From contig NZ_CP132294.1 in the NCBI RefSeq assembly GCF_030734285.1, positions 3,720,001 to 3,784,000 of the forward strand: a DNA stretch of 64,000 bases, given 5' to 3'. This document shows, piece after piece, positions 34,736-44,389 of this stretch. Numbering within the stretch: the first letter of the stretch is position 1; every line of letters starts with the position of its first letter. The position numbers were made by a program, and so were the translations under genes. Source of the DNA: Natronococcus sp. AD-5 (GTDB taxonomy: Archaea; Halobacteriota; Halobacteria; Halobacteriales; Natrialbaceae). The notes under the pieces are model-generated. The model ran no database searches, was not told the origin of the DNA, and saw only the letters and a list, made by a program, of their open reading frames with translations.

Positions 34736-36073
34736 TCAGTTTATTTGAATGATGTTCCCGTTCGACGTGGTGTGTAAATCCCGCCCAAGTGTGTATCCTT
34801 GATCGGATGCGAGATCCACGTATCCCGAGAATCCGCTGAGGTCCTGGTGCGCAGGGATGATGTTCTCCGGTTGAAGCGCATTGAGCATCGTGTAGTGTCC
34901 TTCCTGGCAGAGGTGGCCCGAGACATGAATGTCGGAGTAGACGCGTGCTCCTTGCATGCCGAGCAATTTCTCCGCTTGGTAGCGTTGCCCCTCGTTGGTC
35001 GGCTCGGGAATTACGCGTGCGGAGTAGACCACCTTGTCGCCAGGTTCGAGTTCAAACGCGGTTTCACCACGAGCCATTCGCGTGAGAAGTGCCCGCGGTT
35101 CGCCCTGATGGCCCGTGACGATCGGCAGGAAGTTTTCTTTGCCATCGTTCATGATCCGTTCTAAGGTCTGTTCGATGGAACGGCGGTAGCCAACCATCTC
35201 GACATCCGATGGAAAATCGACGCCGATCCGCTTCGCGGTTCCCGAGTACGTTTCCATCGATCGACCGAGCAAGATCGGCGTCCGTCCGATATCTCGTGCA
35301 AATTCGATGAGCGATTTGACCCGGGCAATATGGCTGGAGAACGTTGACGCGAGGATTGCACCATCGTAGTCCTCCATGCTGTAGAGGACGTCTCGGAGGT
35401 GTTCTCGCGCGACGTTCTCGCTGGGAGTCCTGCCTTTCTTATTCGCGTTTGTACAGTCCTCGATGTAACAGAGAACACCCTCACGACCGATCTCACGGAA
35501 ACGATCCATATCGATCGGGTCGCCAATGACCGGGGTGTGGTCGATGCGTTTATCGAGCCCGTAGACGATCGCACCCTCGGGCGTGTGTAGGACCGGGTTG
35601 ATCGCCTGGATGATCGAGTGGGTGACGTTGACGAATTCGAGTTCACAGCCGTGGTCACCGATCGTCATCGTTTCGCCAGCCTCCATTTTGACGAGATCGT
35701 TGTTGAAGTCGAACTTCTGCTCTTCCTCGACCTCATCGCTCACGAGCTCGATCGTGAACGGCGTCCCGACAATTGGTGCGTCGTACCGATGAGCGAGTTT
35801 GCTGATCGCCCCGATGTGATCGAGGTGACCGTGCGTCGGAACGATCGCCTGCACGTCTCCCTCCAGGTCGCTCATGACCCGATCGTCAGGGATCGCACCC
35901 ATATCGATCAGGTCGAGGCTGTGCATTCCTTCCGTTCGGATGTTATCGTGAATAAGGACCTTCGACAAGTTCAGACCCATGTCGAAGATCACAATGTCGT
36001 TGCCGGCGCGGACGGCAGTCATCTGCCGACCGACTTCCTCGTATCCGCCAATCGTCGCAATTTCAATTTCCAT
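34736..36073 (-). CDS. Ribonuclease J-like beta-CASP nuclease (archaeal RNase J)
   Basis: This 445-aa protein starts at ATG 36073 ([20 protein letters not shown]). The metallo-beta-lactamase motif HGHLDH is at 81-86, then [34 protein letters not shown] and beta-CASP features [46 protein letters not shown], and [13 protein letters not shown]. Archaeal RNase J is a 5'-3' exonuclease in RNA turnover. Like the aCPSF1-like gene at 23990, it lies in the accessory region, so it is likely a second copy. Confidence 0.9.
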   Translation of the reverse strand: MEIEIATIGGYEEVGRQMTAVRAGNDIVIFDMGLNLSKVLIHDNIRTEGMHSLDLIDMGAIPDDRVMSDLEGDVQAIVPTHGHLDHIGAISKLAHRYDAPIVGTPFTIELVSDEVEEEQKFDFNNDLVKMEAGETMTIGDHGCELEFVNVTHSIIQAINPVLHTPEGAIVYGLDKRIDHTPVIGDPIDMDRFREIGREGVLCYIEDCTNANKKGRTPSENVAREHLRDVLYSMEDYDGAILASTFSSHIARVKSLIEFARDIGRTPILLGRSMETYSGTAKRIGVDFPSDVEMVGYRRSIEQTLERIMNDGKENFLPIVTGHQGEPRALLTRMARGETAFELEPGDKVVYSARVIPEPTNEGQRYQAEKLLGMQGARVYSDIHVSGHLCQEGHYTMLNALQPENIIPAHQDLSGFSGYVDLASDQGYTLGRDLHTTSNGNIIQIN

Positions 36074-36482
36074 TGGTAGACCCGATCATAGCAATCCGTA
36101 GAACACAGCTTTGCGGCCAGAATGGCCGCTATCGTGGGAATTCGAACGTTCGATAACGTGAGCAAGCGATTCGATCACGTCCTTGGGGATCCCAAAATCG
36201 AACGTTCGGTCCCAACTGTGCCAAGGACAGCGCCTCTTTCGGTTGGGTGAATAGCGGCTTTCCACACGTAAGTACTCCCGGATTGTGAGAGAGCAGAGAG
36301 AATGGATCAGAGAGAGGGATCGGTCCACAAAGCATATCCCTCTTTCAACCTACCGATCTGGTAGGTAGGTGGACAACGGGTAGGGGTATCCGAAGATTGT
36401 GTCCACCGATTTATCGCTCATCTAGAAACATACACACCTCTGCTATCTGATGGAGAAATTGAGTGTGCGTTGATTATTAGCC

Positions 36483-37479
36483 TTAATTGCCGGGAAGATA
36501 GCGTCGTCGCTGGCGAAGTTTCTCGCGCTCCGACCGTTGATCATAGTGGCGATCAAGCACCGCCTCACTGCAATCCTTCCGATCACTCACGACGTTTTCA
36601 GGAACGTCAGATTTGAGAAAATGAGTGATCGCGCCACGCCGGACCGGGTGTGGACTCAACGAGTAGGGACATGCATGTGAGCGCTCGGTAGGTAGCGCAT
36701 CACGCTCATCAAGATCCCGGTCGTGAGGGCAGTTATCGTCGTATATGCCTGGGCGCTGTACTGGTAGACGATCGTCCGGCCACGGGTTCGGCTTAACCGG
36801 TCGATTTTCCTTGCGAACAGCGGTTTTCGGTTATGTTGGTCAACGACTTTCGGATGATTGACCGAGAGCCAGGCGTCCAAAACCTCACAGACCGGGTCAC
36901 TTAGTGCAACGAATCGTTCGCTCTTTCGGCCGTTCGTAAGAGTCCCTCTTCAGGTCGGTGAACAAGCGTGAGGTACTGTTCGTCGCTGTTGTAGTCTTTA
37001 ATATCAAGTCCAATCGCTGCGCCAATACGAAGTCCCGTATGCCAGAGGACCTCCAGTAGCGCATGTTCTAAGCGCGCGTATCGGTATTGTTCGAGAAATT
37101 CCAATATTTTCTGGGCACGGTCTGGATTCAGCAATTCGGATCGAGCATCGTCCTCGGTCGTAGTCGGGAGGGTAATCTTCTCATTAAGCCCGGGTTGAGT
37201 TGCATTGATGGTTCCGCAGAAGCGTAGGACCATTCTTAGGGTTGCCAGCTGCCCCTTCATGCTGGCAGTTGCGAGTTCGTCTTCGTTCCTACGTTTGACC
37301 CGGAAGCGATGGATGTCTCGACCGCTAAGTTCGTTGAGATTGTCGATCCCGTCCCGTTCACACCACTGCACGAACTGCTTGAGCCGATACCGATGAGACT
37401 GGATCGTCGCGTCCGCGAGTTCGTCGAGGTACATTTGCATCGCCTCTGCTGGTGCGAGTGGTTCAAGGTCGTCTGTTAT
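36483..37479 (-). pseudogene. Tyrosine integrase, copy A (decayed)
   Basis: Homologous to copy B at 43277. Decay features are: the start is ATA (37479-37477) where copy B has ATG; four codons (ERRH) are missing after MQMYLDE; a frameshift lies in RPEEG near 36940; a second lies near 36740. The N-terminal SAM-like core (YRLKQFVQWCERDGIDNLNE), first catalytic region HTGLRIGAAIGLD, HPVRRGAITHFL and the nucleophile region DRHYDQRSEREK are all still readable across frames, with the Tyr present. Stop TAA at 36485-36483. An att-like site lies about 107 bp beyond its 5' end. Confidence 0.85.
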
Positions 37480-37585
37480 GGTTCTCTCACTGAAGGCCGA
37501 AGACGAGCGATCTAGAAACGCCAGTTTAGGCGCTTCTCGCGTGCACTAACAGCTGGCTGAGAGCCCCGCAAACTCTGGACGTTCC

Positions 37586-37599
37586 CCGTCAGGGCCAAT
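37586..37599 (+). repeat. att-like copy of the CAT-tRNA 3' end
   Basis: CCGTCAGGGCCAAT matches 13 of 14 bases of the tRNA 3' end plus flank (CCGTCAGGGCCCAT, 22560-22573). It marks the proposed junction of elements 1 and 2. The surrounding 37500-37830 contains no gene. Confidence 0.6.
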
Positions 37600-37829
37600 G
37601 TCACCCGTAAAATCGACTTTGAGACATTGAAACGGCTAAATTTGACATTTCACTCGTTTCCGGGTGAGGGGCTCATCCAGAACGTGAAGGGTTCTGAGCC
37701 AGCGGAATTTGGTACTTTGTAGGCTTCTCGACTCGAACTTTCCCGTCCCATCTGGTGTGATGAACGCCGTGTTGTTCAGCATGGGATGTACCGGAAGACA
37801 CAGCATTCTGTGTCTACATAGGTTCCTGT

Positions 37830-38060
37830 ATGCCCAGTATCACGGTCAACGTGGACGACGACCTCAAAGAGCGAATGGAAAAGCACCCGGAGATCAACTG
37901 GAGCGAGGTAACGCGGCAGGCCATCCAGGAGAAGATCGAGGCGCTCGAAATGATGGACGAACTCACCAGCGAGAGCGAACTCACCGAGCGCGACGTTCAG
38001 GAAATCGCCGACAAGATCAACGAACATGGACGCAAGCGCGTCGAAGAAGAATCGGAGTAA
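37830..38060 (+). CDS. VapB-like antitoxin (ribbon-helix-helix type)
   Basis: This 76-aa protein begins MPSITVNVDDDLKERMEKHP with the RHH strand-helix pattern and continues EINWSEVTRQAIQEKIEALE, then an acidic C-terminal half (ERDVQEIADKINEHG) that would wrap a toxin. It stops 9 bp before a PIN-domain gene, the usual antitoxin-toxin order. It probably represses its own promoter as a dimer. Confidence 0.85.
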   Translation: MPSITVNVDDDLKERMEKHPEINWSEVTRQAIQEKIEALEMMDELTSESELTERDVQEIADKINEHGRKRVEEESE

Positions 38061-38069
38061 ACTCGACGA

Positions 38070-38482
38070 ATGAAGCTGGTCATCGACGCCAACGTCGTTA
38101 TCTCTGCACTCATCGCTGATTCGAAAAGGCGGGAGCTTATCATTACACTCGAACCGCTTTTGACGCTCTCCTTTGTCCACGACGAAGTCGAGAACTACGA
38201 AGACCTGATCGTGGAGAAATCCGGAATGGAACCGGATCGAGTGAAACAATTCATCGCCCTCCTGTTTCAGTACATTGAGGTCGTTCCTGCCAGCGACTTC
38301 TATCCGGCTATCGAGAGGGCAAACGCAGCAATCGGAGACACCGACCCCGACGACGTGCTGTACCTCGCGTGTGCGATCGCCAGCGATGCTGCCATCTGGA
38401 GGACGATTCTGACTTCGACAAACAGGACCTGGTCAATACGTACTCGACGAGTGACGTGATTAACTCGTTTGACACGCTCTAA
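38070..38482 (+). pseudogene. VapC-like PIN toxin, frameshifted near the C-terminus
   Basis: ATG 38070 gives MKLVIDANVVISALIADSKR with the first PIN acidic residue (IDAN), HDEVENYEDLI and TDPDDVLYLACAIASDAAIW. At W the current frame runs into a non-homologous tail. The expected last PIN block DDSDFDKQDLVNTYSTSDVI is in another frame and stops at TAA 38480-38482. One deleted base near 38402 explains it. Without the final Asp block RNase activity is doubtful. Confidence 0.78.
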
Positions 38483-38577
38483 CTCGGTGGATCCGTCTCT
38501 CAGTTTCACGAGCGCACATGCAGAGATAAGTACTGATTGCCACTAAACAGCGTCCCCAAATCGGTCAGTACAGTGAC

Positions 38578-39012
38578 CTAGTATCGTTTGCCAGTCAGTT
38601 CATTGAATAGTGTTGAAACACGTGTTTCAATCTCATCACGGATTTCTCGGACCGTCTCGATATCGTTCCCGTGCGGATCGTCAAGGTTCCAGTCGCGGTT
38701 CTCACCGCTCCACGTTGCCGGACAAACGCCTTCTGCCGAACAACCCATTGTGATGACGTAGTTACAGTCCTGGAGGTCTTCGTGCGTGATCTCCCGCGGG
38801 GTTCGGTCGCTCAAGTCGATGCCGTGCTCTTGCATGACTTCAACCACTACGTTGTGAACGGAATCGGCTGGCTGAGTTCCACCGGTAACGATCTCGATGA
38901 AGTCGGTCAGTTCCCGAGCCTTACATTCGTGTTCGGCAAATGCGGAAGCCATCTGAGACCGTCCGGCGTTCTGTACACAGACGAATGCGATTCGTGTGGT
39001 ATCGTTACTCAC
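38578..39012 (-). CDS. arsC: Arsenate reductase, low-molecular-weight phosphatase family
   Basis: 144 aa when started at GTG 39012 (VSNDTTRIAFVCVQNAGRSQ); an earlier start at 39066 would overlap the acr3 gene. The phosphatase-type P-loop CVQNAGRS (C-x5-R) holds the nucleophile Cys. TGGTQPADSVHNVVVEVMQE and SDRTPREITHEDLQDCNYVITMGC supply the other conserved parts, including the Cys used as resolving pair. The gene ends the arsR-ridA-acr3-arsC operon and reduces arsenate to arsenite for export. Confidence 0.92.
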   Translation of the reverse strand: MSNDTTRIAFVCVQNAGRSQMASAFAEHECKARELTDFIEIVTGGTQPADSVHNVVVEVMQEHGIDLSDRTPREITHEDLQDCNYVITMGCSAEGVCPATWSGENRDWNLDDPHGNDIETVREIRDEIETRVSTLFNELTGKRY

Positions 39013-39028
39013 GGTAGTTTGGTGTCGA

Positions 39029-40183
39029 TTAGTGGTCTTCCGACATAGGCGGCCCTGGTTGATCACCGAGTTGACCGACGTCGAAACTTGCCCAGTCGAA
39101 TTTTCGCTGGAAGTACAGTGCGACGTGAACGAGCGCGAGTAGAACAGGCACTTCGATCAGTGGACCGATCACGGTCGCAAATGCAACGCTCGATCCGATT
39201 CCGAACACGGCGATGGCCACTGCGATAGCGAGCTCGAAGTTATTCGATGCGGCGGTGAACCCGATTGCGGTCGTTGTCGAGTAGTCCGCGCCGATTCCGC
39301 GCCCCATACCGAAGCTCACGAAGAACATCACCACGAAATAAATCGTAAGCGGAACTGCAATCCAGGCAACGTCCATCGGTGCGGCGATGATATTCTCTCC
39401 CTGCGTCGAGAACATGATGACGACGGTGAACAACAGCGCGATTAGCGTCATAGGACTGATCATCGGGATGAACGTCTCCGAGTACCACTCCTCGCTTTTT
39501 CGCTTGACGCCAACGTAGCGGGTCAGAATCCCCGCAGCGAACGGAACGCCAAGGAAGATTGCGATCGCTTCGAATACTTGTACCGTCGTGACCGTGAAGT
39601 CGGAGACGAGATACTCCATGCCCAGGAGCGGCGGGAGGAACATTGCGAAGGACCAAATGTACACCCCGTAGGTGAGGATTTGGAAGACGCTGTTGAATGC
39701 AACCAATCCTGCGGCGTATTCGTTCGACCCCTCTGCGAGTTCGTTCCAGACGAGAACCATGGCGATACAGCGCGCCATCCCGATGAAGATTAATCCGAGG
39801 AAGAACTCGGGCCGGGCGGAAAGGCCGAAGAATGCACCGCTGAAGAAGACGATGGCGAGGACGAACATGAGCGTCGGTCCGATGAGCCAGTTCTGGATCG
39901 TGCTCAATCCGAGAACGCGCCAATTCCGAAATACCGTTGGCAGCCGTCCGTAGTTCACCTTCGCCAGTGGCGGATACATCATCAAGATCAATCCGATCTC
40001 AACGAGCGGGAGTTCGTTCACTGTTTCAGCACTCCCTGGTGAGACGTACCCGAAGCCGATTCCAATCGCCATCGCAGCGAAGATCCAGACGGTCAGGTAT
40101 TTATCGAGAAAGTTCATCGACCGTGGATCGCCACAGTTCGGACAGCCACAGTCCGGCCCGTGCTCGTGATCGGAACTGCTCAT
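39029..40183 (-). CDS. acr3: ACR3 family arsenite efflux transporter
   Basis: This 384-aa protein has about ten membrane helices. Typical ACR3 features are [81 protein letters not shown] (the conserved Cys of ACR3), and [20 protein letters not shown]. The N-terminus carries a Cys/His-rich tail ([15 protein letters not shown]) that may sense or shuttle metalloid; such tails occur in haloarchaeal ACR3. It stops 17 bp before the arsC start. Confidence 0.95.
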   Translation of the reverse strand: MSSSDHEHGPDCGCPNCGDPRSMNFLDKYLTVWIFAAMAIGIGFGYVSPGSAETVNELPLVEIGLILMMYPPLAKVNYGRLPTVFRNWRVLGLSTIQNWLIGPTLMFVLAIVFFSGAFFGLSARPEFFLGLIFIGMARCIAMVLVWNELAEGSNEYAAGLVAFNSVFQILTYGVYIWSFAMFLPPLLGMEYLVSDFTVTTVQVFEAIAIFLGVPFAAGILTRYVGVKRKSEEWYSETFIPMISPMTLIALLFTVVIMFSTQGENIIAAPMDVAWIAVPLTIYFVVMFFVSFGMGRGIGADYSTTTAIGFTAASNNFELAIAVAIAVFGIGSSVAFATVIGPLIEVPVLLALVHVALYFQRKFDWASFDVGQLGDQPGPPMSEDH

Positions 40184-40302
40184 CGCTGGACACCTCCAGC
40201 GGTCCGTTCTGGAGGCGGACTGTGACTGTGAATTGTCCGATGCAATGTGCCGTCAGAGATGGATTTCGAAGTCATATATATGTGATTTGACTGAGGTAGG
40301 GC

Positions 40303-40758
40303 TCACTCCTGTGCAGCAATCACATCAAACTGGATGTCAGCACCACCGGGAAGTGAGCAAACACCGACCTCCGTTCGAGGCGGAAATTGATCCTCGAATT
40401 GGTTCTGGTAGACGCGGTCAACGGCCTCTTTCTCCGCAGCAGTCGTCATCTGAACTTCGAACTTCATAACGGTACTCAGATCCACACGACGGGCCGACAG
40501 CAGCGATTTGAGCCTCTCGAAACATAGCTCTGTCTGCTCTTCGGTTGAGAGATCGTTCAGGACTTCTCCGTCTTTCTCGGGGAGAATTCCTTCGAGGAAG
40601 ATGAGATCCGAACTGCCGATTCGACTCCCCATCGCACCCCTGTGTTTGCTCCCCTCGCGCTGCCGCTTGCTTTCGCTACTGAACTGTCTTCGCTCTCCGA
40701 GTGTCGGTGCATTAGAGCCTGTCCCACTAGTCGTCTCATCGGCGTTCGATTGCATCAC
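40303..40758 (-). CDS. RidA/YjgF/UK114-like protein
   Basis: This 151-aa protein has a RidA fold from about residue 43: GSRIGSSDLIFLEGILPEKD, EEQTELCFERLKSLLSARRV, STVMKFEVQMT, and the C-terminal PPRTEVGVCSLPGGADIQFD with the conserved Arg. An unusual N-terminal 40 residues (Ser/Thr/Gln/Arg-rich) precedes it. RidA proteins deaminate reactive enamines. Its place between arsR and acr3 suggests co-transcription. A role in arsenic tolerance is unproven. Confidence 0.82.
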   Translation of the reverse strand: MMQSNADETTSGTGSNAPTLGERRQFSSESKRQREGSKHRGAMGSRIGSSDLIFLEGILPEKDGEVLNDLSTEEQTELCFERLKSLLSARRVDLSTVMKFEVQMTTAAEKEAVDRVYQNQFEDQFPPRTEVGVCSLPGGADIQFDVIAAQE

Positions 40759-40858
40759 AATTCAATTGAATAATCACTCAACCACATATCTTGCCATGGG
40801 CGATTGGCCTCCCAGACTGCTACTCTTGATCGATAAAACCGTTGAATCGGTAGATCGT

Positions 40859-41248
40859 TCAGCGAGAACCGTCGAGGACTGTAAGCAATGCGACCGCTTT
40901 CGGCGTAGCCTCATACTTCCGCCAGCGACCGTCTTTCCGCTTCGTCACGATGCCGGCACCAACCAGTCGAGAAAACGCATGGCTCACACCACTGTCGCTG
41001 ACGTCAACGAGGGGTGTGATTTCACAGACGCAGAGCTCTTCGTCCGCTTCGACAAGCAGTCGAACCAACCGGTACCGCGTCTCATTACCGAGTGCTGACA
41101 GCGTCTCGATATCGTGTGAGATGGTCTCCTCGTTCAAAACCGACTCAAGTTCGTCCAGTTCCGCCAGTCGTCGCTGAAGATCCTCATTACGACATTCCCC
41201 CAATTCGTCTTCCAAATAACGCTGCAAACGATCTGTTTCTGCCATCAC
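40859..41248 (-). CDS. arsR: ArsR-family arsenic-responsive repressor
   Basis: This 129-aa winged-helix protein has NETRYRLVRLLVEADEELCVCEITPLVDVSDSGVSHAFSRLVGAG. The ELCVCEI Cys pair is the metalloid-binding alpha-3 site of ArsR, and the recognition helix is SDSGVSHAFSRL. The wing (ITVTKRKDGRWRKYEA-like: IVTKRKDGRWRKYEA) is present. It begins the operon arsR-ridA-acr3-arsC and likely represses it until arsenite is bound. Confidence 0.92.
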   Translation of the reverse strand: MMAETDRLQRYLEDELGECRNEDLQRRLAELDELESVLNEETISHDIETLSALGNETRYRLVRLLVEADEELCVCEITPLVDVSDSGVSHAFSRLVGAGIVTKRKDGRWRKYEATPKAVALLTVLDGSR

Positions 41249-41445
41249 TCATTATTTGCACGCTCTCTCAAATAAAGAAACCGCATTACTAACTGGTGTA
41301 GAGTGTTACCCGTTTTACGGTTCTTTTTGTCCCGGTGAGGAATTTCAACAGAACTCTGAGAATACATTTTGTGGCTCGATAACGGTTGGATCGTTAAGAA
41401 GTGAAACATATGGTGCAATATGACGTCTCTAAGAGAGTCACCGAA

Positions 41446-41898
41446 ATGTCAAGACGAACTACTCTGATTACCGTAATCGCTGTCGGCAGCGGAGCGGGAG
41501 CAGGATGTCTGGACAACACAACCGAGAGCCAACGAGAGAACAACAATGGTACCGACGACAGCGATAAAAATGGTGCCGAGGAGGCGAGAGAGCTTGCTGC
41601 AGAGATGGTTGAGCTTATCGACGACGAACTTTCGGTCATAAACTGGGAATTGAATGGCATGTTCGTCCCAGAGTACACGGAGAGCGCCGGAGTAGAGGCC
41701 GATATTCCGATTCTTGGAGATGCCTACGCCGAGATCGTCGATCAAGGGTTTGATCGGCGGGCGATGCCGACTGCTCTCGATGAGGATGGCAATGTAGACT
41801 TCATGGTCTTTCTCGAACCCGAGTGGGCCAACGCGTATCTCGGCGGCGACTGGTCGGAAGACGAGTACTATACGGAAATCGAAGATTCCGAACACTGA
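41446..41898 (+). CDS. Tat-type lipoprotein of unknown function
   Basis: From ATG 41446 the product is 150 aa: MSRRTTLITVIAVGSGAGAGCLDN with twin arginine and a lipobox (AGAGC), so the mature protein begins at Cys21 and is acidic. It continues with a long Glu/Asp/Asn linker and a globular part AEMVELIDDELSVINWELNG, then WANAYLGGDWSEDEYYTEIE. No family was recognised. It is divergent from arsR (197 bp between). Whether it belongs to the arsenic cluster is unclear. Confidence 0.75.
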   Translation: MSRRTTLITVIAVGSGAGAGCLDNTTESQRENNNGTDDSDKNGAEEARELAAEMVELIDDELSVINWELNGMFVPEYTESAGVEADIPILGDAYAEIVDQGFDRRAMPTALDEDGNVDFMVFLEPEWANAYLGGDWSEDEYYTEIEDSEH

Positions 41899-41959
41899 TA
41901 TTCGATATTATCCTCCGCTAAATAAGGCAGAAGGATCAAGCGGCCACCGCTCTCGATTT

Positions 41960-42047
41960 GTGATTCACCAGACACTTGCCCGAGCGCCAATCCACCGACG
42001 ATGGCGATGAGAACGAATACCGTCTGGTATTTTTCGACGAAATCCAT
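41960..42047 (-). pseudogene. Transporter N-terminal remnant (ACR3/SBF-like)
   Basis: ATG 42047 on the minus strand opens MDFVEKYQTVFVLIAIVGGL followed by ALGQVSGES, then the similarity fades. The first-helix motif matches the start of ACR3 or bile-acid:Na+ symporter proteins (compare [19 protein letters not shown] in the intact acr3). It probably is the 5' end of a second arsenite transporter, lost except for about 30 codons. Confidence 0.45.
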
Positions 42048-42147
42048 CCGATCGGGGATTACGTCTCTGGCGATTTAGGGGGTATGGTTCTTCCAAAACG
42101 TCGCCGTCGGCACAGGATTGTAGCTGCGAGAAGACGAAGACAGATTA

Positions 42148-42536
42148 ATGACAAAGATCGTGTTCGCTTGCTCGGAAACGCTGGTCGGAGCCAGATGGCG
42201 ACAGCATTCGCAGAACAGAAACGTGACAGGCGCGGATTGGACGTCGATATTGTGACGGGGGGAACGGAGCCTGCTGAGAGCGTTCACGACGAAGTAATCG
42301 AGGCGCTTCAAGAAGAAGGAATTGACATCAGCGACCGAACGCCACGCCAAATTACGGCGGAAGAAGTTACAGATGCAGATTACATTGTGACAATGGGATG
42401 CTCGGTCGATCAATTCCGTCCCGACGATTGGGAGGGTGATCACCGCGTCTGGTCGCTTGATGCAACCGAAACGCGAGAGCAGCGCGACGAAATTAAACAC
42501 CAAGTCGTGGAGTTATTCGACGAACTCGAAACATAG
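42148..42536 (+). pseudogene. Second arsenate reductase gene, frameshifted in the active-site loop
   Basis: ATG 42148 begins MTKIVFAC and the P-loop then loses one base: TGC-TC-GGA-AAC where TGC-NTC-GGA-AAC is expected (CxGNAGRSQM). The downstream sequence is a well-conserved ArsC (NAGRSQMATAFAEQ, VTGGTEPAESVHDEVIEAL, SDRTPRQITAEEV, YIVTMGCSVDQFRPDDWEG) in the shifted frame, ending at TAG 42534-42536. The deletion at about 42170 lies directly beside the nucleophile Cys codon, so the enzyme cannot be made whole. Confidence 0.85.
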
Positions 42537-42627
42537 CACACAGTACGAATGAAGAATTGCGCGGGGTTGAGCAATGTTTAGAAATGTTCTGGGAAACACT
42601 TTCTGCGGTCCGATTCGTAGCTCAGGT

Positions 42628-42849
42628 ATGTCCACGACTATCGTGATGCCTGACGCGAACGAGGAGTGCGCCTACTGTGAATCACGTATTTTCGACCATG
42701 AACCGATCTGCGTACGTGACTGCACTGATGACTGTGGATCGCCCGTCTATTTCTGTAACTATGCATGTCTATCGGCGCATATCGGCGAGAGCAACCTGAC
42801 GACAGGCAATACATGCAAATGGTCGCCTGATGGAAGTGATTGTTGTTGA
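42628..42849 (+). CDS. Cysteine-rich zinc-binding protein
   Basis: 73 aa from ATG 42628 (MSTTIVMPDANEECAYCESR). Cysteines occur as CAYC, ICVRDC, DCGSPVYFCNYAC, TC and a terminal CC, resembling TRASH/MYM-type treble-clef fingers. I recognise it as a small haloarchaeal family (possibly DUF7576) but not its role. A second start at 42574 is less likely. It lies downstream of the broken arsC on the same strand, so metal or metalloid binding is plausible. Confidence 0.7.
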   Translation: MSTTIVMPDANEECAYCESRIFDHEPICVRDCTDDCGSPVYFCNYACLSAHIGESNLTTGNTCKWSPDGSDCC

Positions 42850-42877
42850 TTAAATAGAATTATTAAATGATTGAATA

Positions 42878-43041
42878 ATGGACACTGACCGACACTCAGA
42901 AACGGTCCGTGTTGTGTGTAAGGAGTGCGCTTTCTCGAAAGAAGTATCCACTGAAGGGATGAATCCGCAAAAGTAATTCGGGAACACGGTCAGGAAACAG
43001 GTCATCAACTTATTACTGAGGAACTTGACGACGCTAAGTAA
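42878..43041 (+). pseudogene. Small C2H2-like zinc-finger protein, frameshifted
   Basis: ATG 42878 gives MDTDRHSETVRVVCKECAFS then KEVSTEGMNPQK and a premature TAA at 42974-42976. The expected rest VIREHGQETGHQLITEELDD is readable in another frame and stops at 43039-43041. The motif C-x2-C ... H-x6-H fits a small zinc finger of the haloarchaeal type. One missing base near 42971 would restore it. Confidence 0.6.
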
Positions 43042-43068
43042 GTTCATCTACGTGATGAATAGTTTTGA

Positions 43069-43254
43069 TCACTTGCGGTATTGGGGTACGAAAATCTGAC
43101 CTAAACAAAACGACACCAGTGACACGGCAGTGAGGATCAGCATCATAAACATCGTCTGTAATGAGAGGCTGCTAGTAAGGCCAAGCGCGCCAACTGTAAA
43201 TAGCGCCACACCGATCAGCAAAATCGCAAATTGGTGAAATCGTAGGATAGCCAT
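43069..43254 (-). CDS. Small two-helix membrane protein
   Basis: 61 aa: MAILRFHQFAILLIGVALFT continues with a second hydrophobic stretch TMFMMLILTAVSLVSFCLGQ and a basic end VPQYRK. Two helices are separated by a short loop (LTSSLSLQ). No family was recognised. It sits 22 bp from the end of integrase copy B. Confidence 0.5.
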   Translation of the reverse strand: MAILRFHQFAILLIGVALFTVGALGLTSSLSLQTMFMMLILTAVSLVSFCLGQIFVPQYRK

Positions 43255-43276
43255 CGAACCGATTCAGCTCATGGAC

Positions 43277-44286
43277 TCAATTGCCGGGAAGGTAGCGGCG
43301 TCGCTGCCGAAGTTTCTCACGTTCTGATCGCTGGTCGTGGTGGCGGTCAAGAACCGCCTCGCTTGCGTCCATTCGATCACTCACGACGTTCTCAGGAACA
43401 TCAGATTTGAGAAAATGAGTGATCGCACCACGCCGGACTGGGTGGGGACTCAACGGGGAAGGACACGCATGTGAGTGCTCAGTAGGTCGAGCATCGCAGC
43501 TATCGAGATCCCGATCGTGGGGGCAGCTATCAGTGTAGACACACGGATGTGTATATAGACGATCGTCCGGCCACGCGTTAAACTCAACCGATCGATTTTC
43601 GTCGCAAACAGCGGCTCACGGTCATACTGATCAACGACGCCCGGGTGATTGACCGACAACCAGTCATCTAACACCTCGCAGACAGGATCTTTCAGCGCGA
43701 CAAGTCGTTCGCTTTTTCGACCATTCTTGAGTGAGGTGCCCTCCTCAGGTCGGTGCACAAGAGCGAGGTACTGCTCGTCAGCGTCGTAGTCGTCCATATC
43801 AAGTCCGATGGCTGCTCCGATGCGAAGTCCAGTGTGCCAGAGGACCTCAATCAGCGCATGCTCCAAGCGCGCATAGCGATATTGATCGAGAAAGTTCGAT
43901 ATCTGCTGGGCACGATCTGGATTCAGCAACTCGGATCGAGTATCGGCTTCAGTTGTCGTCGGAAGAATGATCTTCTCGTCGAGCCCTGGCTCTACCGCAC
44001 CGATCGTCGCACAGAAGCGGAGGAGCCTTCTCAGGGTTGCTAACTGCCCCCTCATGCTGGCAGTTGCGAGCCCATCTTCGTTTCTGCGCTTCACTCGGAA
44101 TCGATGGATGTCTCGCCCGGAGAACTCGTTGAGATTGTCAATTCCGTCTTGTCCGCACCACAGCACGAACTGCTTGAGACGATACCGGTGAGATTGGATC
44201 GTTGCGTCCGCGAGTTCGTGACGCCGTTCGTCGAGGTACATCTGCATAGCCTCCGCTGGTTCGAGTGGTTCGAGAGTGTCTGTCAT
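43277..44286 (-). pseudogene. Tyrosine integrase, copy B (frameshifted, Tyr replaced)
   Basis: ATG 44286 opens MTDTLEPLEPAEAMQMYLDE. The core is intact through YRLKQFVLWCGQDGIDNLNE, HTGLRIGAAIGLDMDDYDAD and RTIVYIH; a frameshift lies near 43545. Downstream in another frame are PHDRDLDSCDARPTEHSHAC, HPVRRGAITHFLKSDVPENV and DRHHDQRSEREK, ending at TGA 43279-43277. The residue equivalent to the catalytic Tyr of copy A (DRHYDQR) is His here. It is homologous over its length to copy A. Confidence 0.88.
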
Positions 44287-44389
44287 GGTCTCTCACTGAA
44301 GGCCGAAGACAGCGAGTTCTAAACGCCAGTCTAGGCGCTTCTCGCGTACACTAACAGCCGTCTGAGAGCCCCGAAGATTTTGGTCGTTC

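Noticed and set aside
36086-36328. 80-codon minus-strand frame next to RNase J (MDRSLSLIHSLCS...)
   Set aside because: Looked at as a transposase remnant, but no catalytic motif or terminal repeat could be recognised; 36074-36482 is left unassigned.
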